Assembly (NCBI GenBank): GCA_003164815.1
Contig: PLUF01000027.1
Coordinates: forward strand, 1,651-53,892
From: Candidatus Gagatemarchaeum stordalenia
Lineage (GTDB): Archaea > Thermoproteota > Nitrososphaeria > Nitrososphaerales > Gagatemarchaeaceae
DNA length: 52,242 bases
Reading direction: 5' to 3'
Made by a program: the position numbers and the translations under genes. The notes beneath the pieces were generated by a model, which searched no databases, had not been told where the DNA came from, and saw nothing but the letters and a program-made list of their open reading frames with translations. Of the stretch, positions 6,752 through 16,039 are shown piece after piece; position 1 is the stretch's first letter, and each line of letters starts with the position of its first letter.

Positions 6752-8467
6752 ATGAGGATACTCCAGCAGCACCTAGACTTTATCGAGTACGAGCCCAAGG
6801 AGAAGGAGATAGCCTCGGCGGAGGAGGCCGAGAAGAAGAGATACCACTACGACGAGATAGTCGTGCTCTTCACCTCGGTGGAGCAGGGGGACGACGACGA
6901 GATCGCGAAGAAGGCCATCGAGGGCACGAAGCAGTTCCTCGGGAAGCTGAAGGTCAACAGGGTGATAATCTACCCCTACGCGCACCTATCTCAGAACCTG
7001 GCCCGCCCCAAGGACGCGCTCGAGGTCCTGAAGGCCATGGAGAGGTACTCGAACGACGCGGGGATAGAGACCTACCGGGCGCCGTTCGGGTGGAACAAGG
7101 CGTTCCAGATAAAGGTCAAGGGGCACCCGCTCGCAGAGCAGTCGAGGGTCTACTCCGCCGCCGCGGCGACCGCACAGGTGACAGCCCCTCCGGTCAAGGT
7201 CTCGACCGACAGGAAGGCCGAGATGACCGAGGAGCAGATGCTCGCCAGGGTCAAGAAGTCCGACTTCGCCACCCTCCCCGAGACCGACCACAGGGTGATA
7301 GGCGAGAGGCTCGACCTGTTCAGCTTCCAGGAGATGTCGCCCGGGATGGTCTACTGGCACGACAAGGGCGTCACGCTCAGGAACCTGCTCATCGAGTTCA
7401 TCAGGGGAGAGCTGAAGAAGCACGGCTACCTCGAGATCTCCACCCCCGCGCTCGCGAACACGATCCTCTGGAGGGTGAGCGGCCACTGGGATCACTACAA
7501 GGACAACATGTTCCTCACCTACCTGGGCGACGACGAGTTCGGCCTCAAGCCCATGAATTGCCCGTCGACCTTCCTCTTCTACAAGACCCGGCGATGGTCG
7601 TTCAGGGACCTGCCCCTGAGGGTCGCCGACTTCGACCAGCTCTACCGGAACGAGCTAAGCGGGGTCGCCAGCGGGCTCTTCAGGGTGAAGGTCCTGACCC
7701 AGGACGACGCGCACATCTTCGTGATGGAGGAGCAGGTCGAGGACGAGATCAAGGGCCTCGTCGACCTCATGGCGATGATGTACGGGGTCTTCAAGCTGGA
7801 CTTCAAGCTGCGCATCTCGACGATGCCCGACGACCACATCGGGACGAAGGAGCAGTGGGACGGGGCGACCGACATCCTCAAGCGGACGGTGCTGGCCAAG
7901 GGCCTCGCCTTCGAGATGAAGGAGAAGGAGGGTGCGTTCTACGGCCCGAAGATAGACGTCGACATCAAGGACTCGCTCGGGAGGGATTGGCAGTGCTGCA
8001 CCATCCAGCTGGACTTCCAGATGCCGAAGAGGTTCAGGCTGACCTACGTGGGCTCGGACGGGAAGGACCACACCCCGATAGCGATACACAGGACGATCTA
8101 CGGAACCCTCGAGAGGTTCATCGGGATCATAACGGAGCACTACCAGGGCAAGTTCCCGGTCTGGGTCGCGCCCGTCCAGGTGAGGGTCCTGCCTGTCTCG
8201 GACGACAACAAGGCCTACGCGGCTGAGGTGGCGGCGGGGCTCAGGGAGGCAGGGATCAGGGTCGAGACCGACTTCGACAGCGGGACCGTGGGAGGGAAGA
8301 TCAGGAACGCTCAGCTCCAGAAGATCCCCTACATGTTAATCATCGGTGGCAAGGAGGAGGAGGCGCGGACCATATCGGTCAGGACGAGGGACGGCGAGGT
8401 GAGGTACGGGGTGAAGTCGGAAGAGTTCGTCGCCGAGCTGAAGAAGAAGATAGCGTCCTTCGCCTAG
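6752..8467 (+). CDS. thrS: Threonyl-tRNA synthetase
   Basis: This class II enzyme charges tRNA-Thr. Residues 1-140 form the archaeal-type editing domain related to D-aminoacyl-tRNA deacylase (MRILQQHLDFIEYEPK), which removes mis-attached serine. The catalytic core follows, with the zinc ligands Cys in MNCPSTF, His in DDAHIF and His in IAIHRTIYG, and class II motif 2 in LYRNELSG. The anticodon-binding domain is C-terminal (APVQVRVLPVSD to the end). The 571-residue length is right. The last four bases, CTAG, are shared with the stop codon of the convergent SRPBCC gene. Confidence 0.96.
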   Translation: MRILQQHLDFIEYEPKEKEIASAEEAEKKRYHYDEIVVLFTSVEQGDDDEIAKKAIEGTKQFLGKLKVNRVIIYPYAHLSQNLARPKDALEVLKAMERYSNDAGIETYRAPFGWNKAFQIKVKGHPLAEQSRVYSAAAATAQVTAPPVKVSTDRKAEMTEEQMLARVKKSDFATLPETDHRVIGERLDLFSFQEMSPGMVYWHDKGVTLRNLLIEFIRGELKKHGYLEISTPALANTILWRVSGHWDHYKDNMFLTYLGDDEFGLKPMNCPSTFLFYKTRRWSFRDLPLRVADFDQLYRNELSGVASGLFRVKVLTQDDAHIFVMEEQVEDEIKGLVDLMAMMYGVFKLDFKLRISTMPDDHIGTKEQWDGATDILKRTVLAKGLAFEMKEKEGAFYGPKIDVDIKDSLGRDWQCCTIQLDFQMPKRFRLTYVGSDGKDHTPIAIHRTIYGTLERFIGIITEHYQGKFPVWVAPVQVRVLPVSDDNKAYAAEVAAGLREAGIRVETDFDSGTVGGKIRNAQLQKIPYMLIIGGKEEEARTISVRTRDGEVRYGVKSEEFVAELKKKIASFA

Positions 8468-8898
8468 GCGACGGCCTTCTTCTTCTTCGGCTTCTTTGGC
8501 TCCGCGAAGTACTCTTTCATCGGCTCCCAGTAGGACTCCGGCCAGCCCGAGGTGTACTCGGCGACCTGCTCGGCGGGGACCTGCGAGTGCACCATCTTGA
8601 GCTCGGTGCCTCCCTTCTTGGGGGTGAGGGTCAGCTCGAGCCGAGACCGGGGATAGCCCCTCGGCCACTCCGAGGTCTCCCACTCCTGGACGATCTTCTT
8701 CCCCTTGACCAGCTCGATGTTCTTGCCCGTTATGTACCCGTCCCAGGCTTGGAACTCAGAACCGACCTTCGCGTTGGTCGTGGCCGGCGAGCCCGTAAAC
8801 GCGCCGTGCTTCTTTGCATCGAGGAACGCGTCGTAGACCTCCTCCGGGCTGGCCCCGATGAAGATCGTCTGCTCTATCTTCCCGAACTTGACCGGCAA
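8464..8898 (-). CDS. SRPBCC/AHSA1-like ligand-binding-fold protein
   Basis: The 144-residue protein begins with the typical SRPBCC entry (IEQTIFIGASPEEVYDAFLD) and continues with GSEFQAWDGYITGKNIEL, IVQEWETSEWP, a LELTLTPKKGGTEL strand and a terminal helix around GWPESYWEPMKEYF. This is the pattern of the activator-of-Hsp90-ATPase (AHSA1) group. The C-terminus is a Lys-rich tail. The family binds hydrophobic ligands or acts as a co-chaperone, and no specific role can be assigned. The start is TTG at 8898, with a TATA-like box at 8923-8932 about 25 nt upstream, suggesting a leaderless message. Confidence 0.8.
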   Translation of the reverse strand: MPVKFGKIEQTIFIGASPEEVYDAFLDAKKHGAFTGSPATTNAKVGSEFQAWDGYITGKNIELVKGKKIVQEWETSEWPRGYPRSRLELTLTPKKGGTELKMVHSQVPAEQVAEYTSGWPESYWEPMKEYFAEPKKPKKKKAVA

Positions 8899-8946
8899 AT
8901 CGGGATCGGAGCGACCTCCCTAGCTAAAGTGCTTTTCGGGGGTGGA

Positions 8947-9843
8947 CTAGACTAGCACTGGTTCTACCTGGTCGATCCAGTGGCGCGCGATCTCCTCCCT
9001 CGTCGCGATCCAGACGTCGTCGAACCCCCTCACGTACTCGAGGAACTTCCGCAGGGCCACTACGCGGCCCGCCCTACCTGAGACCCGGGTGTGCAGCCCC
9101 ACCGACATCATCTTCGGCTTGGACTTGCTCTCCTCGCGGAGGACGTCGAAGGAGTCCTTGAGGTAGACGAAGAAGTCAGAGGAGTTGCTGAACCTGTGCA
9201 TCGGGGACTGGAAGTGGAAGTCGTTCACGTCGGGCGTGTAGGGGAGGATCAGGATGCCGCCGGGCGTGAGCCGGTAGGGCAGGTCGTCGTTGTAGGCGTC
9301 CGAGTCGTAGATGAAGTTTCCGAGCTCCTGGACTATCCGGAGCGTGTTGGGGCTGGGCTCCCTCGCGTAGAACCCCACGGGCTTCTTGCCTGTCAGCTCC
9401 TCGATGATCGCGACCGACTTTGCGATGGCGTCCTTCTCCTCCTCGTAGGTATAGCGGTAGTGCTCGGTCCAGTTCAGGCCGTGGTCGCAGACCTCGTGGG
9501 CCGCCTTTACGATGGCGTCCGTCGCCTGCTTGTTCGCCCTCAGCGCCAGGGCGGTCGCGAAGAAGGTCGCCCTCGCGTCGTACTTCTTGAGCGTATCGAG
9601 TATCCTCCAGACGCCCACCCGCGAGCCGTACTCGTAGGCGGACTCGTTGCCGAAATCGCGGATCTTCTGGTCGACGGGGAGGAACTCCCCTATGCCTTCG
9701 ACGATCCCATCGGTCGAGACCGAGTGCTCCGATCCCTCCTCGAAGTTAACCACGATCGAGATGGCGAGCCTCCTCCCTCCCGGCCACGAAAAGTGGAACT
9801 TCTTGTTACCGTAACCGACGAGGTCCCGAGCCGCCTCAGACAT
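8947..9843 (-). CDS. Polysaccharide deacetylase-family (NodB/PuuE-like) hydrolase
   Basis: The 298-residue protein has the metal-dependent NodB fold. The entry VVNFEEGSEHS, the segment EYGSRVGVWRILDTLKKYDARATFF, the later CDHGLNWTEHY and FYAREPSPNT are the pattern of the PuuE allantoinase/HpPgdA subgroup, not of classical chitin deacetylases. In this subgroup the strand-1 motif has Glu where others have Asp-Asp. Likely substrates are cyclic ureides or N-acetyl groups, and sequence alone does not decide. A TATA-like box at 9864-9876 supports the ATG at 9843. It has no signal peptide, so it should act in the cytoplasm. Confidence 0.8.
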   Translation of the reverse strand: MSEAARDLVGYGNKKFHFSWPGGRRLAISIVVNFEEGSEHSVSTDGIVEGIGEFLPVDQKIRDFGNESAYEYGSRVGVWRILDTLKKYDARATFFATALALRANKQATDAIVKAAHEVCDHGLNWTEHYRYTYEEEKDAIAKSVAIIEELTGKKPVGFYAREPSPNTLRIVQELGNFIYDSDAYNDDLPYRLTPGGILILPYTPDVNDFHFQSPMHRFSNSSDFFVYLKDSFDVLREESKSKPKMMSVGLHTRVSGRAGRVVALRKFLEYVRGFDDVWIATREEIARHWIDQVEPVLV

Positions 9844-9883
9844 GAGCGCGTGCGACTCCGAGGGCGTGATAAGAGTTGCGCTC

Positions 9884-12800
9884 TCACGACCAGAAGGCGT
9901 CGAGCGTGGTCGACCCCAGGATCTCGTCGAAGCTGAACCCGAGAGAGTCGAGCATCTGGTCGAACATTGAGCCGGCGTACTCGAGGTACTTGTCGACGTC
10001 GACCTCGTCGACCCTCGCCAGGCTCACGGGCTTCACGTTCGGCGGGGTCTTGGTCTTGACGAAGGAGATGATGTCCCCCGCCTTGATCTCCCTCCCTCTG
10101 TCGCGGAGGAGCTGCGCCGCGCGGACGTGCTGCGGGGTCGTCCCGGAGTAGCCGGAGATCGCCTTGCCTATCATGACGTTGAACGAGAGGTCCTCGAGCG
10201 AGATCTCCTTGTTCCTGAGGCTCGAGACCATCTTGGTAAGCAGGGCCTTGGTCTCGCGCCTCGCCCGCTCGAAGTCCTCGGGCGCGTAGACGGTGCCGAG
10301 TATCGTAAGGCACTCGTAGAAGGCCTTCTTCAGGAACTCCGGGGTTTGCGATTTTTTGCCCGTCAAACCCTTGATGTCGGCCGTGCCGTCCTGGAGGACG
10401 CCGAAGTAGTTCTTCTTCCTCTCGCTGAAGGCGACGTAGCGGTAGCTCTTGTCGACGTCGAGCTCCACGCCCAGGTCGTGCTCCGCCCACTTGGTGAGCT
10501 CCTCTATCTTCGACTTGTCCGGGTTCTCGACGAAGAGCGAGTCCGTGTTCTTCAGGACAATGCTACCGCAGGAGTCGGCGAAGGTGTGATATTCATCCAC
10601 CGAGAGGTCATACACGTATCCCGCATATTCTTCATGCTTGGCTCTGGGGGCACGCTTTGTCTTGTTGTGCTCCGTGCACGTGGCAATGGCGTAGGTCCTC
10701 TTGCTCGGACGATACCCAATCGAGTGCTTGACCCCGAGTTGCAACAACAGGGTTGAGAGTCCGCTTATCAGACGGTTGGACCTCGACTCGTACTTGAAGT
10801 TCTTCAGTCTGTACTCCTGAGAGTATGCTTTCCCGAACCTCCGAGAGCAGTCCCCTTTCACCATGTTCTCGATCAAAAGACGTTTGAACTCGTCTGGGAC
10901 GTTGAAGATGAACTCGGGAAGATATTTGCCATCGCTCCTTTGTCCGCAAAGTGCCTTGAACAGGACGGCCGAGAGTTCATTCATCATCTGGAGCTTGTGG
11001 GTCTTATCCTCGTATTGAAGCTCAACTAGTGACCCTGAAGTTGAGACGTACTGGAGGGTCCGCAAGTCAGGGTTAGATTTGACGATAGATACATCGGCAT
11101 TTGTGAATATTCGCTTGTAGTTCTCCCTTTGCGCTTCGAGCCAGTTGGTATCTGAACAGGCAATGGAAGCGCCTATACGCGAGCTCGTCGTATTCGGAGT
11201 GCTGGAGCTGCCCTCCGGTATGTATGCACCGAGGATTTCCACCAGCGCCTTGAATTCAGGCGAGCCGACCTCGATGAATCTCTTCGCCTTGATAGGACGC
11301 TTGCGATTCGTCCAGCCATACCACACCGAAGTGTCGTCGGCGTGGACCTCGAGAGTCTTCCATCTGCCTTTGTAGAGACTCTGATACTTTTCTTGTTTTA
11401 GCACCTCGTACAGGTCGATAGTGTCTATGGTGATATTCGAGCGGGGAATTCGATCAAGTCTAACAAGGTGCTTTCCATCGAGGTCCTGCGGCCTTGCGAG
11501 AACGCGCGTGGTTCCAGCCGAGACCACGAGCGAGTGATCCTCGGTCACCCTGGTGGACCCCATCTTGTCCCACACCCTGTAGACCCGCTTTCCGTTGCGG
11601 TGTCTGATTATTGCGGCAATGTCCTTCCAAGTCGTTGTCCCTGTCTCCAAGCTTGTAGCTAGCGTCTTCCAGCCGCCGGGATGAACCTCCTGCTTTCCAT
11701 CGCTGCGATTAACAGGGGTCCCGAATGCCTCGAAGAGCGATTCAATAGGAGTTACCTTCACCTGTCCATCAGGGTCCATCACTGTGACGCACCTCTCGGC
11801 GGTAACGCTGTCCGAGTAGATCACCGAAATCCCCGCCTGCTTGCACCTCTCGATGGTCTTGGTGATCGCGTACCTCCCGTAGGCGGCCGTTGCCTCGGCG
11901 ACGGGGAGGCAGTAGAGCGCGAACGTCTCAAATCCCATTACCCCGTAGGACTGGCCGACTGGGACGAACCTGCCGTTCCGGCCCGCAAGGACCGTGTGGT
12001 TGCGAGCGGCCGTGACACAATAGACAGCCCCCTCGTATGGGATCTTCTTCACGTACCTGTCCTTTTGGTCCCCCGCGTATGTGAGCTTCGAGCTCACGTT
12101 CTTGAAGACCACCCTGTAGATCCTCTCTTTCTGGTCGTATACGAGCTTGGTCTTGGCTCCGAGAAGGCTCTGCAGGACGACCATCTCCTTCGCCAGCTGC
12201 AGGCTCGTCGTGGAGTACTTCCTGTCTCTCGTGGAACCGTCTCCCTTGTAGCAGGATGCGAAGAAGGACTCCATGAGCCTCCTTGAGCTGAAGACGAACC
12301 CGGGGACGCGTTTCGAATCGGAATGGTGCTCTTGAACTGCGCTCGAATAGCAGTTTCTGAGCATCCAGCTGTGCAGTATGTTGTTTGATACCCTGTAGTA
12401 CTTCTTGTCTCCCGAGTCGGAACGGGGTCTCAGCCCGAGCCGGCTGATGACTCGCTTTATCTCAGCCCTGTAGGGCACACCCATCGAGTTACCCTTTCCG
12501 AAGCTCTGAGTTATCACGATGCCAGAACTCCTGCCGCGGTGCGTGCCGGAAGCGTAGTACCTCGGCTCGGTCGACGTCAGGTTCCCTTCTGAGACGAACC
12601 AGCCGCAGAGCGAGGCGAAGTCTTCTGCGTCGTAGCGCGCCGGGATCTTCGAATACCTCGGCGTACCCAGCAGCACGAATCCCCCGGCCTGCTCGATCAC
12701 GTCCATGTCGTTCTCGGTGATTCGAGAAGACTTTAGGCAGTAGTGGGACCGGATTGAAGGGTCGATCTTGCTCCTGTTCTTGTTGACGCTGGCGAACTCC

Positions 12801-15007
12801 TTTATCGTCTCTCTGAGACTTGCCGGGAGTCGCCTGAACCAGTTCGAGAGACGCTCGCCCCTGGGCGGATAGATGTTGGCTAGCGCGTCGAGATCCCTCG
12901 CAGTCTCCAGCAGGGAGATCCTCTCGGACGGTGGAGAGTCCTCGATGCCCTCAGCAAGTTTGGGAATCGCCACGTTCGTCCTTTCGAAGACCTCCTCGGC
13001 TGTCAGGAAGGTGGCACGCGTGTTAGGTCGTGCCTTCTTGTCCTGTACTAGCATCCGGTGGTTCGGCGTGACGGCCAGATCTACGAATCTCCGGTCATTG
13101 AAGTGATAGAGCTCTCCCTTGTAGGGAAACTGCTGGACCTCGACGACGGTGTCTATCTCGGTGGCGAGCGTCTCAGGATTGACGTTGACTACCTTGTCTC
13201 CGACCTTTACATCTCTGATGTTCTTGATTCCCTGGGGGGTGACTATGTACGTGTCGGGCGTGAAGCAGGCATTCAGGATCACTTTCAGGCCCTGTGAGAC
13301 GACGCCGTAGAGCTCCCTCTCCTCCTGGGTCAGCGACCTGTCCTTCGCCAGGTGCTTGTAGTGGCCCACCCTGAGGTCCCTCAGCGAGCCGGTCACGAGG
13401 CTCTCTATGCCGCTCCGCTTCCTGCAGACCCAGTGGTCCGTGTCGGGCACCTTGTTCGACCGACACTCTTCGTGCGGGCAGTTCACGGTCTCGTAGGAGA
13501 GGTTGTGGACCTTGATGATGCTCGGGTAGAGGCTCGCGAAGTCGAGGACCGAGACCCCGAAGTGGACGCCGGGGGTCGGCTCGATCACGAGGCCGCCCTT
13601 GTACTTCTTACCCTTGATTATCGCCTCGGAGGAGGCGCCGCCCTTCTGGGCGAGCTCGTCCTGGCGGGGGATGATCGCCCCCATCCGCCGGTGCTCGTAG
13701 AAGAGCATGGACCTTATCCAGTTGGAGACCCCCAGCCTGGCCACGTCGTTCATGGGCATCTTGCCGATGCGCGAGATGACCAGGAGGATCTTCATCATGA
13801 GCGAGGAGTTGAGGCTCGTGAGCTCATAGGTGAGCTGCGAGTCGTTGAGGCAGTAGTTCGCGAGCTCGAGCAGCGGGAGGTCCGCGACGTTCCCCTCGAA
13901 CTCGATCTTCGACTTGCCCAGGACGGCCTCCGAGATCCCGTTCAGCGTGTGCTCGGTGTACCGGTTGCTGTAGACGTAGACCTGGATGGAGCGGTTGTTG
14001 AAGAAGCGGTATAGGTCGATGTGGACGCCGTGCCTCAGCGAGGCCTCCTGCCGCATGAGGTAGATCGGTATCTCCTCGGGCTTGATCCCGAGCCTCTCGG
14101 CCCTGTGCACGAGGTACCTGAGGTCGAAGTCGTCCCCGTTGAAGGTGATCAGGAACGGGTAGTCCATGATCTTCGAGAACGCCGCCCGGATCATGCTAGC
14201 CTCGTCGGCGAAGACATGGGGTGTGTACGCGGTCTTCGCCCCGTCGAGCGAGACGTCTCCCTCTCGTGCCACGAGGTAGACCAGCGACTCGGCGTCGTTG
14301 TGGAACGATATCGCTATCACTTCGCGGTCGGCCTTCTCCGGGTCGGGGATCCGCGCCTCCTCGTTCGCGACCTCGATGTCGAGGGCGATCCTCTTGAAGG
14401 CGCAGAGGGGCTGGCTCAGCAGCTCGGCCCACTCGCGGATGAAGCGCGCCTGCTCGCCGATGTTCTTGGCGAGAATCTGTTCGAGGGACCGGGAGACCAG
14501 CTCCGGGATCTCCTTCTCGAGGGGGGAGATCTTGCCGCCCCGTATCGTGTAGTAGGTCCCCACCCGGAGGTTCCTGTCATAGACGTAGTTCTCGTAGTAC
14601 TTTATGTCGGCCTCCCAGGCTCGGATGTCGTCGCGGATGCTCTTCCCCGGCGCACCCCCGCCTATGGCGAGAGGGTCCGTCGCGGTGATCTTCCTCACGG
14701 TGACGGTGGAGTCAGAGAGCAGGTCGAGCCGCTCGACGTCCTCTATGGAGACGATGTCGCTCCTCGACCGTATCGAGTCGAGCTCGCTCAAGGAGAGCTT
14801 CGTGTAGCAGTAGGGCCTGTGCCCTGTGTTGTCCTCCCACCTCCACACCCGGTCGAGCTTGGGGTCGTAGAACTTGAGCACGGCGACCTTCTTCTCGCCG
14901 TCGTAGGTCGCGGAGACCAGGAGCCCCTCCTCGAGGTCCGCGGTGGGCACGAGGAGCTTCGAGAGCTTCTCGTCGAGCTTCTGCGGTTCGTCAAGGGTTG
15001 TTAGCAA
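9884..15007 (-). CDS. polB: Family B DNA polymerase precursor with two inteins
   Basis: This is a replicative or repair DNA polymerase with 3'-5' proofreading. The 1707-residue precursor contains two inteins (residues 581-1019 and 1067-1487), and removing them leaves 847 residues, the usual size. Visible motifs are Exo I (ALDIEVANE), Exo II (TFNGDDFDLRYL), motif A (DFASLYPSI), motif B (LKVILNA joined to SYGVMG) and motif C (YSD joined to TDS). The C-terminus TTLDAFW resembles a PCNA-interacting peptide. The start is TTG at 15007, with a TATA box at 15053-15063 and a short leader. Both inteins sit inside catalytic motifs, so activity depends on splicing. Confidence 0.96.
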   Translation of the reverse strand: MLTTLDEPQKLDEKLSKLLVPTADLEEGLLVSATYDGEKKVAVLKFYDPKLDRVWRWEDNTGHRPYCYTKLSLSELDSIRSRSDIVSIEDVERLDLLSDSTVTVRKITATDPLAIGGGAPGKSIRDDIRAWEADIKYYENYVYDRNLRVGTYYTIRGGKISPLEKEIPELVSRSLEQILAKNIGEQARFIREWAELLSQPLCAFKRIALDIEVANEEARIPDPEKADREVIAISFHNDAESLVYLVAREGDVSLDGAKTAYTPHVFADEASMIRAAFSKIMDYPFLITFNGDDFDLRYLVHRAERLGIKPEEIPIYLMRQEASLRHGVHIDLYRFFNNRSIQVYVYSNRYTEHTLNGISEAVLGKSKIEFEGNVADLPLLELANYCLNDSQLTYELTSLNSSLMMKILLVISRIGKMPMNDVARLGVSNWIRSMLFYEHRRMGAIIPRQDELAQKGGASSEAIIKGKKYKGGLVIEPTPGVHFGVSVLDFASLYPSIIKVHNLSYETVNCPHEECRSNKVPDTDHWVCRKRSGIESLVTGSLRDLRVGHYKHLAKDRSLTQEERELYGVVSQGLKVILNACFTPDTYIVTPQGIKNIRDVKVGDKVVNVNPETLATEIDTVVEVQQFPYKGELYHFNDRRFVDLAVTPNHRMLVQDKKARPNTRATFLTAEEVFERTNVAIPKLAEGIEDSPPSERISLLETARDLDALANIYPPRGERLSNWFRRLPASLRETIKEFASVNKNRSKIDPSIRSHYCLKSSRITENDMDVIEQAGGFVLLGTPRYSKIPARYDAEDFASLCGWFVSEGNLTSTEPRYYASGTHRGRSSGIVITQSFGKGNSMGVPYRAEIKRVISRLGLRPRSDSGDKKYYRVSNNILHSWMLRNCYSSAVQEHHSDSKRVPGFVFSSRRLMESFFASCYKGDGSTRDRKYSTTSLQLAKEMVVLQSLLGAKTKLVYDQKERIYRVVFKNVSSKLTYAGDQKDRYVKKIPYEGAVYCVTAARNHTVLAGRNGRFVPVGQSYGVMGFETFALYCLPVAEATAAYGRYAITKTIERCKQAGISVIYSDSVTAERCVTVMDPDGQVKVTPIESLFEAFGTPVNRSDGKQEVHPGGWKTLATSLETGTTTWKDIAAIIRHRNGKRVYRVWDKMGSTRVTEDHSLVVSAGTTRVLARPQDLDGKHLVRLDRIPRSNITIDTIDLYEVLKQEKYQSLYKGRWKTLEVHADDTSVWYGWTNRKRPIKAKRFIEVGSPEFKALVEILGAYIPEGSSSTPNTTSSRIGASIACSDTNWLEAQRENYKRIFTNADVSIVKSNPDLRTLQYVSTSGSLVELQYEDKTHKLQMMNELSAVLFKALCGQRSDGKYLPEFIFNVPDEFKRLLIENMVKGDCSRRFGKAYSQEYRLKNFKYESRSNRLISGLSTLLLQLGVKHSIGYRPSKRTYAIATCTEHNKTKRAPRAKHEEYAGYVYDLSVDEYHTFADSCGSIVLKNTDSLFVENPDKSKIEELTKWAEHDLGVELDVDKSYRYVAFSERKKNYFGVLQDGTADIKGLTGKKSQTPEFLKKAFYECLTILGTVYAPEDFERARRETKALLTKMVSSLRNKEISLEDLSFNVMIGKAISGYSGTTPQHVRAAQLLRDRGREIKAGDIISFVKTKTPPNVKPVSLARVDEVDVDKYLEYAGSMFDQMLDSLGFSFDEILGSTTLDAFWS
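10547..11809 (-). mobile_element. Intein 2 of PolB with LAGLIDADG-like endonuclease domain
   Basis: This is a 421-residue insertion between YSD and TDS in polymerase motif C. It starts with Ser1 (SVTAERCV), as other polymerase inteins at this site do. It has a TEDH block B with His92, a block F of YAGYVYDLSVDEYHTF, and ends IVLKN with Thr as +1. The penultimate residue is Lys instead of His. Two degenerate LAGLIDADG motifs are visible, LGAYIPEG (193-200) and IENMVKGD (313-320), each with an acidic residue. Only 47 extein residues separate it from intein 1. Confidence 0.92.
11951..13267 (-). mobile_element. Intein 1 of PolB with LAGLIDADG endonuclease domain
   Basis: This is a 439-residue self-splicing insertion between LKVILNA and SYGVMG in polymerase motif B. 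Cys1 begins block A (CFTPDTYIVT). Block B has the TPNH box with His70, and block F is YEGAVYCVTA. The last residue is Gln, preceded by Gly (PVGQ), with Ser as the +1 extein residue. The usual His-Asn pair is therefore replaced. Two LAGLIDADG-type motifs are present: LCGWFVSEG (about 220-228) and FFASCYKGDG (335-344). Both keep the acidic catalytic residue, so the homing endonuclease may be intact. The DNA appears less GC-rich than the exteins. Confidence 0.92.
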
Positions 15008-15052
15008 ACTAGCATCACTTGGAGGGCGGAATTCCGCGCGGCTCCGTGCGGG

Positions 15053-15063
15053 GATTTATAGTT
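15053..15063 (-). promoter_or_regulatory. TATA box of polB
   Basis: On the minus strand CTATAAATCC lies in GC-rich DNA about 46-56 nt before the TTG start. It predicts a leader of about 20-25 nt. Confidence 0.5.
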
Positions 15064-15164
15064 GGTGGAGGCGCGGAGGCGCTGGACGGGCCCCGGGCCG
15101 GGTCCGTCGGGGACGGAGGACTGACCTACCACATTTATATTCAGACCGAGTTTCGGCTGGCGTT

Positions 15165-15524
15165 GTGAAGACCGACCAGTCCCTAGTCGCGAGGGTCCCC
15201 ACCATCCTCTTCTTCGTCACCGGAGTGTTCTGGGCGGGCATCATCGTCACGGGAGGAGGGTCGCTGCTCGCCTGGGCCGTCCTGACCTGCTTCGCGAGCG
15301 GGGCCTTCCTGGTACTCCGGGCCACTAGCTGGTTCACGCGGCCCCTCGTCGCCGCGAGCGCCCTCTTCGGCGTCGTTCTCACCGGCTACCAGCTCTATCT
15401 CGCGCTGGTGACGCTCGGGTCCGGGCTCCCGGGCCTGGCAATATTCTCCGCGCCCCTGTTCGCCGTCTTCACGGTGATCTACCTGTACCTCTTCTACGCC
15501 TGCACCTGGCGCAAAGAAGAGTAG
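15165..15524 (+). CDS. Four-helix membrane protein of unknown function
   Basis: The 119-residue protein has four hydrophobic segments (about residues 11-30, 34-53, 60-80 and 88-108) and ends in a charged RKEE tail. I chose the GTG at 15165 because TTTATAT at 15134-15140 lies 25-31 nt upstream, which predicts a leaderless transcript. The longer open frame from 14943 is antisense to polB. No family recognised. Confidence 0.65.
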   Translation: MKTDQSLVARVPTILFFVTGVFWAGIIVTGGGSLLAWAVLTCFASGAFLVLRATSWFTRPLVAASALFGVVLTGYQLYLALVTLGSGLPGLAIFSAPLFAVFTVIYLYLFYACTWRKEE

Positions 15525-15619
15525 ACGCCTCATGCCCCCGTGGGCTCCGATGGTCATCATTCTTGGAAATGAGAATCGGCGTCTGGATGTAAATAGGAAG
15601 GCTTGAGGCTTCTCCAGAC

Positions 15620-15937
15620 ATGGCATTAACAGATCCGCTTCAATGGGTGGTAATCGCCGTCGTGGCGATCGTGTTCCTGATGTACGGTCCGAAGAAGATC
15701 CCTGAGCTGGCGAAGTCGATAGGCTTGGCGAGGAAGGAGTTCAGTGCGGCCTCAGCCGCAGGAGCGAGCGCGCCGGCCGCGACCTCGGTGGCTGTTGCGA
15801 GCGCCGCAGCCCGTCCTGCTTTCGTTAGCACAGGTGATCCCGTCCTCGACGTCGCCAGAAAGCTGGGCGTCCAGACCGAGGGAAAGACCCGCGATGAGAT
15901 TGCGAACCTGATCGTCGTCAAGGCCAACAGCGCCTGA
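15620..15937 (+). CDS. tatA: TatA/Hcf106-type twin-arginine translocase subunit
   Basis: This protein forms the pore-like part of the Tat pathway, which exports folded proteins. A short N-terminal membrane helix (VVIAVVAIVFLMY) is followed at once by the family hinge and amphipathic helix, YGPKKIPELAKSIG. An Ala-rich linker and a small C-terminal domain (GDPVLDVARKLGVQTEG) that is not part of the core family come next. At 105 residues it is within the usual range. TatC is not in the window. A TATA-like AT-rich stretch lies near 15585-15595. Confidence 0.85.
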   Translation: MALTDPLQWVVIAVVAIVFLMYGPKKIPELAKSIGLARKEFSAASAAGASAPAATSVAVASAAARPAFVSTGDPVLDVARKLGVQTEGKTRDEIANLIVVKANSA

Positions 15938-16039
15938 GCGGGCAGGCCTCTCCCTGCGGGAGACTCAGACGGATCTCCGCGCGCGTCGCATCGCGGCCCC
16001 AGATACCTTAAATGACGAGCGGGGAGGGACCCTTCAGGA

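Noticed and set aside
7090-8226. 378-residue frame inside thrS
   Set aside because: It is an off-frame shadow of a clear synthetase gene with no motifs.
13352-15004. Long plus-strand frames opposite polB
   Set aside because: They mirror the codon bias of polB on the other strand and have no recognisable domain.
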